In this document: positions 61,691 through 64,000 of the stretch, piece by piece | Layout of the letters: each line of letters starts with the position of its first letter | Numbering within the stretch: position 1 is the first letter of the stretch | Source: Treponema sp. | GTDB taxonomy: Bacteria > Spirochaetota > Spirochaetia > Treponematales > Treponemataceae | DNA: 64,000 nucleotides | Assembly: GCA_017549025.1 (NCBI GenBank) | Contig: JAFYWB010000029.1 | Location: 24,981-88,980, forward strand | Direction of reading: 5' to 3' | Translations under genes and position numbers: made by a program | The notes under the pieces: model-generated | Seen by the model: only the letters and a program-made list of their open reading frames with translations | What the model was told of the DNA's origin: nothing | Database searches by the model: none

Positions 61691-62228
61691 TTGAAATTTC
61701 CTCCATTCTCTTGAGAATTGCAAGCTCCCAACTGGAACCTGTAAAATATTTTCCCATTTTCTCTAGCGTCTTCAATTCTTCAGTGTGGTTTTCGTCATCT
61801 TCACCATAGAATTGCAAGCCTGGCTTAGAAAGCTCTATGTCTACCCCACCAATTCCCTCGTAATAAGTTGTTGTCGTAGAACCAATTGTACTTTCCCAAG
61901 AAAATTCCTTGAATTGGGAGCCAACTGGTTGAGGTGGAAGAAAGAAGCGATCTGTTCCCACAGGAACTATTAGAATTACAGTTGAAACCTGAACTGCAAC
62001 AGGACTGATAAATTTGTAACCGAACTCAGGATTTTGCTGCAAGAGCTCACTAGACAGATGCACATCCTCCCCAGCCACACCAAATAACAATGTGTGAGTT
62101 TCTGGTGTTCCCCATTTACCATCTTCAATGGCCTGCTGGGCTGATCGAACAGTCATTCCACCAGTTGCACAACCGGTAATTCCCAAAATAATTGCAGTTA
62201 ATAAAACTACAAAACTAATTTTTTTCAC
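61680..62228 (-). CDS. Small lipoprotein of unknown function
   Basis: 182 residues. A signal with lipobox LGITGC puts the lipidated Cys at position 20. The mature protein has beta character and ends helical (GKYFTGSSWELAILKRMEEI). It lies between the protease-barrel gene and the small secreted protein, all in one direction, which suggests a joint envelope function. No family recognised. Confidence 0.75.
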   Translation of the reverse strand: MKKISFVVLLTAIILGITGCATGGMTVRSAQQAIEDGKWGTPETHTLLFGVAGEDVHLSSELLQQNPEFGYKFISPVAVQVSTVILIVPVGTDRFFLPPQPVGSQFKEFSWESTIGSTTTTYYEGIGGVDIELSKPGLQFYGEDDENHTEELKTLEKMGKYFTGSSWELAILKRMEEISNGQ

Positions 62229-62258
62229 AAAAGTCTCCTTTCTTTTGGTTAATTGTAT

Positions 62259-63962
62259 TTAAAGGAACTTGAATCCAAGTCCAATTCCAATTTCATGATT
62301 TGATATCTTTGTTTTATCAAAATCTTTTAGGGCAAAGGGCATAAAGCTATACTTTACTGTTAGATACGGAGAGAAACCTAATGATGTTTCATATCCCACA
62401 TTCACTCCTCCACCAAAGCCAAAGGTAATCATATTAAAGTTTGTCTCAAAAGTATTCAGAAAGTTTACCAGTCCCACTCTTCCATAGACAAAAGGTTCTA
62501 CAATAAAAGAATCTATCAGCATGGGAATTTTTAGTCCTAAAAAGGGTCCCATAGTTGTAACTGATTCCTCAAAAGTCCATCCATCTAGTTCATAGGGTAC
62601 CTTTTGATTTTGGATGAAAAGACCAAAATTCAAATAATCTAAATTGAGAGCACCTTGAATATTGAATCCAGGCCTTTCCAAAGATAGAGAATGAATATAA
62701 TTGGCAGAAATTTCCATTAAGCCAATATTTTCTATGTAGAATGAAGTTTTTTTCTTAGATTTCTTTTCCTTTTCAGCTTCCGTCTTTTTTGCTAATTTCA
62801 ATCCTCCAAAATCATTCATCTTCCATTGACCATCTTCTTGAATCCACAAGCTGGTTATAGAATTTTCTGTCCCAGGATTAAATTCTACAGAATAAGTATT
62901 TCCATTTGCTAAAGGTGTTCCAATAATAGGCATTTTGTATTCACCCTCAGCGGAACGGAAGGAATTCCACACACAATAAGCCAAGCTACAACGGATTCCA
63001 TCTAAAGGATTATAGGCAAAAGAATCCACCACATAAGAACGCACCTCGTTGGGAGCTCGTTCCAATACTGACTTTAAGGCTTCATACCCAAAATCTGCAA
63101 TCATTTTCTTAGAAATGAAGCGTGTTACTTCATGGAAAGAATCTACGTCTTTCATAACAGTATCCACTAGAGCATTAACCCGTGAATCCATATTTATTAC
63201 AGCACTTCCAGACGCATTTTTTTCCACAAAGTCTGCAACTACCTTTGCAGGAATTGCATAATTGGTATTTTGTCTAAAAACTGCTTTCCATGTGTTGATA
63301 CCAACAACCGTATAGCCAGATGCAGATTTTTCATTTCGGATCAGCAAAGGACCACCACTATTTCCCCCGTCGATTTCTGCAGTATGTTGAATCAATGTAG
63401 AAATTGCTGGGTCAAGCAGCTCTTTTATCCGAGCCTTGGAGTTAGAAACAATACCCTTTCCTAATTGCCACAATGGATCGTCTCCTAAGCCAGGGAATCC
63501 AGCTGAATACACCTCATCTCCATCATGAAGACCACTAGTATCAAGTTCCAAACCTAGCCGAGTGAAATTTTCTGGAAGGGAAATAATTGCAACATCAACA
63601 TTTTCATCCATAGCAAAAATATTCAGGTTTTTGAATTCAGAAACTGAACCATCTTCATTCTCGAAAGAAACCGTTACAGTATCATATTCTGAAACCACAT
63701 GCCTATTGGTAACAATAAAAGGTTTTCCCTCTACTGAATAATAAACAAATCCCGAGCCAAATGAATCCTCCAAAAAATGACCAATATACTCAGCCAGCTC
63801 CTTATATCCAGATGATGACATCTTTTCCTGATACTGTTGCAAAAGCTGCCTATTTCCTTCCGAAAGTTTTCCAGTAACTAAACAGACAAAATCCTTGGGG
63901 GAATTACAAAAAACTCCTAGAGTAAAAGAGAGTGCAACAACAAAGCTAAAAATCTTTTTCAA
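62259..63962 (-). CDS. Secreted trypsin-like serine protease joined to a probable outer-membrane beta-barrel
   Basis: 567 residues from a TTG at 63962, with GGAG upstream. A signal peptide MKKIFSFVVALSFTLGVFC precedes a chymotrypsin-fold protease with His88 (NRHVV), Asp123 (VDVAIISLP) and Ser202 (DGGNSGGPLL), the HtrA-like triad. There is no PDZ domain. A spacer of about 170 residues follows, then from about residue 400 a region of alternating strands (FYIENIGLMEISANYIHSL, ITFGFGGGVNVGYETSLGF) ending in IGLGFKFL, a typical barrel end with a terminal aromatic strand. It is probably displayed at the outer membrane. Confidence 0.8.
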   Translation of the reverse strand: MKKIFSFVVALSFTLGVFCNSPKDFVCLVTGKLSEGNRQLLQQYQEKMSSSGYKELAEYIGHFLEDSFGSGFVYYSVEGKPFIVTNRHVVSEYDTVTVSFENEDGSVSEFKNLNIFAMDENVDVAIISLPENFTRLGLELDTSGLHDGDEVYSAGFPGLGDDPLWQLGKGIVSNSKARIKELLDPAISTLIQHTAEIDGGNSGGPLLIRNEKSASGYTVVGINTWKAVFRQNTNYAIPAKVVADFVEKNASGSAVINMDSRVNALVDTVMKDVDSFHEVTRFISKKMIADFGYEALKSVLERAPNEVRSYVVDSFAYNPLDGIRCSLAYCVWNSFRSAEGEYKMPIIGTPLANGNTYSVEFNPGTENSITSLWIQEDGQWKMNDFGGLKLAKKTEAEKEKKSKKKTSFYIENIGLMEISANYIHSLSLERPGFNIQGALNLDYLNFGLFIQNQKVPYELDGWTFEESVTTMGPFLGLKIPMLIDSFIVEPFVYGRVGLVNFLNTFETNFNMITFGFGGGVNVGYETSLGFSPYLTVKYSFMPFALKDFDKTKISNHEIGIGLGFKFL

Positions 63963-64000
63963 AGGTAAACTCCTTTTTTATAAGATAAAATTATTCGGCA

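Overview
The window looks like chromosomal DNA of a Treponema-type spirochaete. Evidence: two adjacent core-flagellin (FlaB) genes followed by flaG and fliD, a long-form pyrophosphate-dependent phosphofructokinase, a 593-residue signal peptidase I, the block tmk / tamB-bamA-skp-mutS / comF (a gene neighbourhood I recall from other spirochaetes), tig-clpP-clpX, and many small secreted proteins and lipoproteins. The species cannot be settled from sequence alone. I found no insertion sequence, prophage, integrase or CRISPR array. The four tRNA genes do not encode CCA.

Layout. 1-378: start of a MATE exporter (minus, cut by the edge). 471-863: promoter, tRNA-Leu(UAG), tRNA-Gly(GCC), terminator, and a second terminator-like hairpin before tig. 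878-4169: tig-clpP-clpX. 4205-7441: GT4 glycosyltransferase and, divergently, a DEAD-box-type helicase, then comF. 7502-17695 (minus): tamB-bamA-skp-mutS, an outer-membrane biogenesis operon ending in mismatch repair. 17756-21446: tmk, a membrane-anchored unknown, aroB, cysteine desulfurase. 21490-25725 (minus): a tandem repeat, a GH57-fold protein that has lost its catalytic residues, a DUF4912-type protein, and lepB. 25772-29535: Hpt protein, TatD, a small unknown, miaA, an RlmI-type methyltransferase. 29727-31388: PPi-PFK. 31586-35415: tRNA-Met, argF, a periplasmic protein, M24 peptidase, DHH phosphoesterase. 35416-35755 is a non-coding region with inverted repeats, A-tracts and a perfect sigma-54 promoter, which drives a gene for a divergent sigma-factor-like protein, followed by rdgB. 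37343-42960: a methyltransferase, then flaB, flaB, flaG, fliD, two unknowns, tsaE and tsaB. 45049-52398 (minus): TPR lipoprotein, small membrane protein, smc, outer-membrane protein, lipoprotein. 52528-54936: ferritin (minus), then rex and an RlmK-type methyltransferase (plus). 54957-60799 (minus): a tripartite efflux system made of two polypeptides, because the RND permease is fused in frame to a TolC-like outer-membrane factor. 60956-61039: tRNA-Leu(CAG). 61115-63962 (minus): two small secreted proteins and a trypsin-like protease joined to a probable outer-membrane barrel.

The observation that recurs most is promoter geometry. At eight genes (GT4, helicase, comF, aroB, lepB, hpt, the RlmI-type gene, rex) a sigma-70 type -10 box ends 6-7 nt before the ATG and no Shine-Dalgarno sequence is present. 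This implies leaderless mRNAs, including two back-to-back divergent leaderless pairs. Other notable points are CsrA-site-like GGA hairpins in both flagellin leaders, an SMC with no recognisable hinge, and operator-like palindromes before the ferritin gene and before a periplasmic-protein gene.
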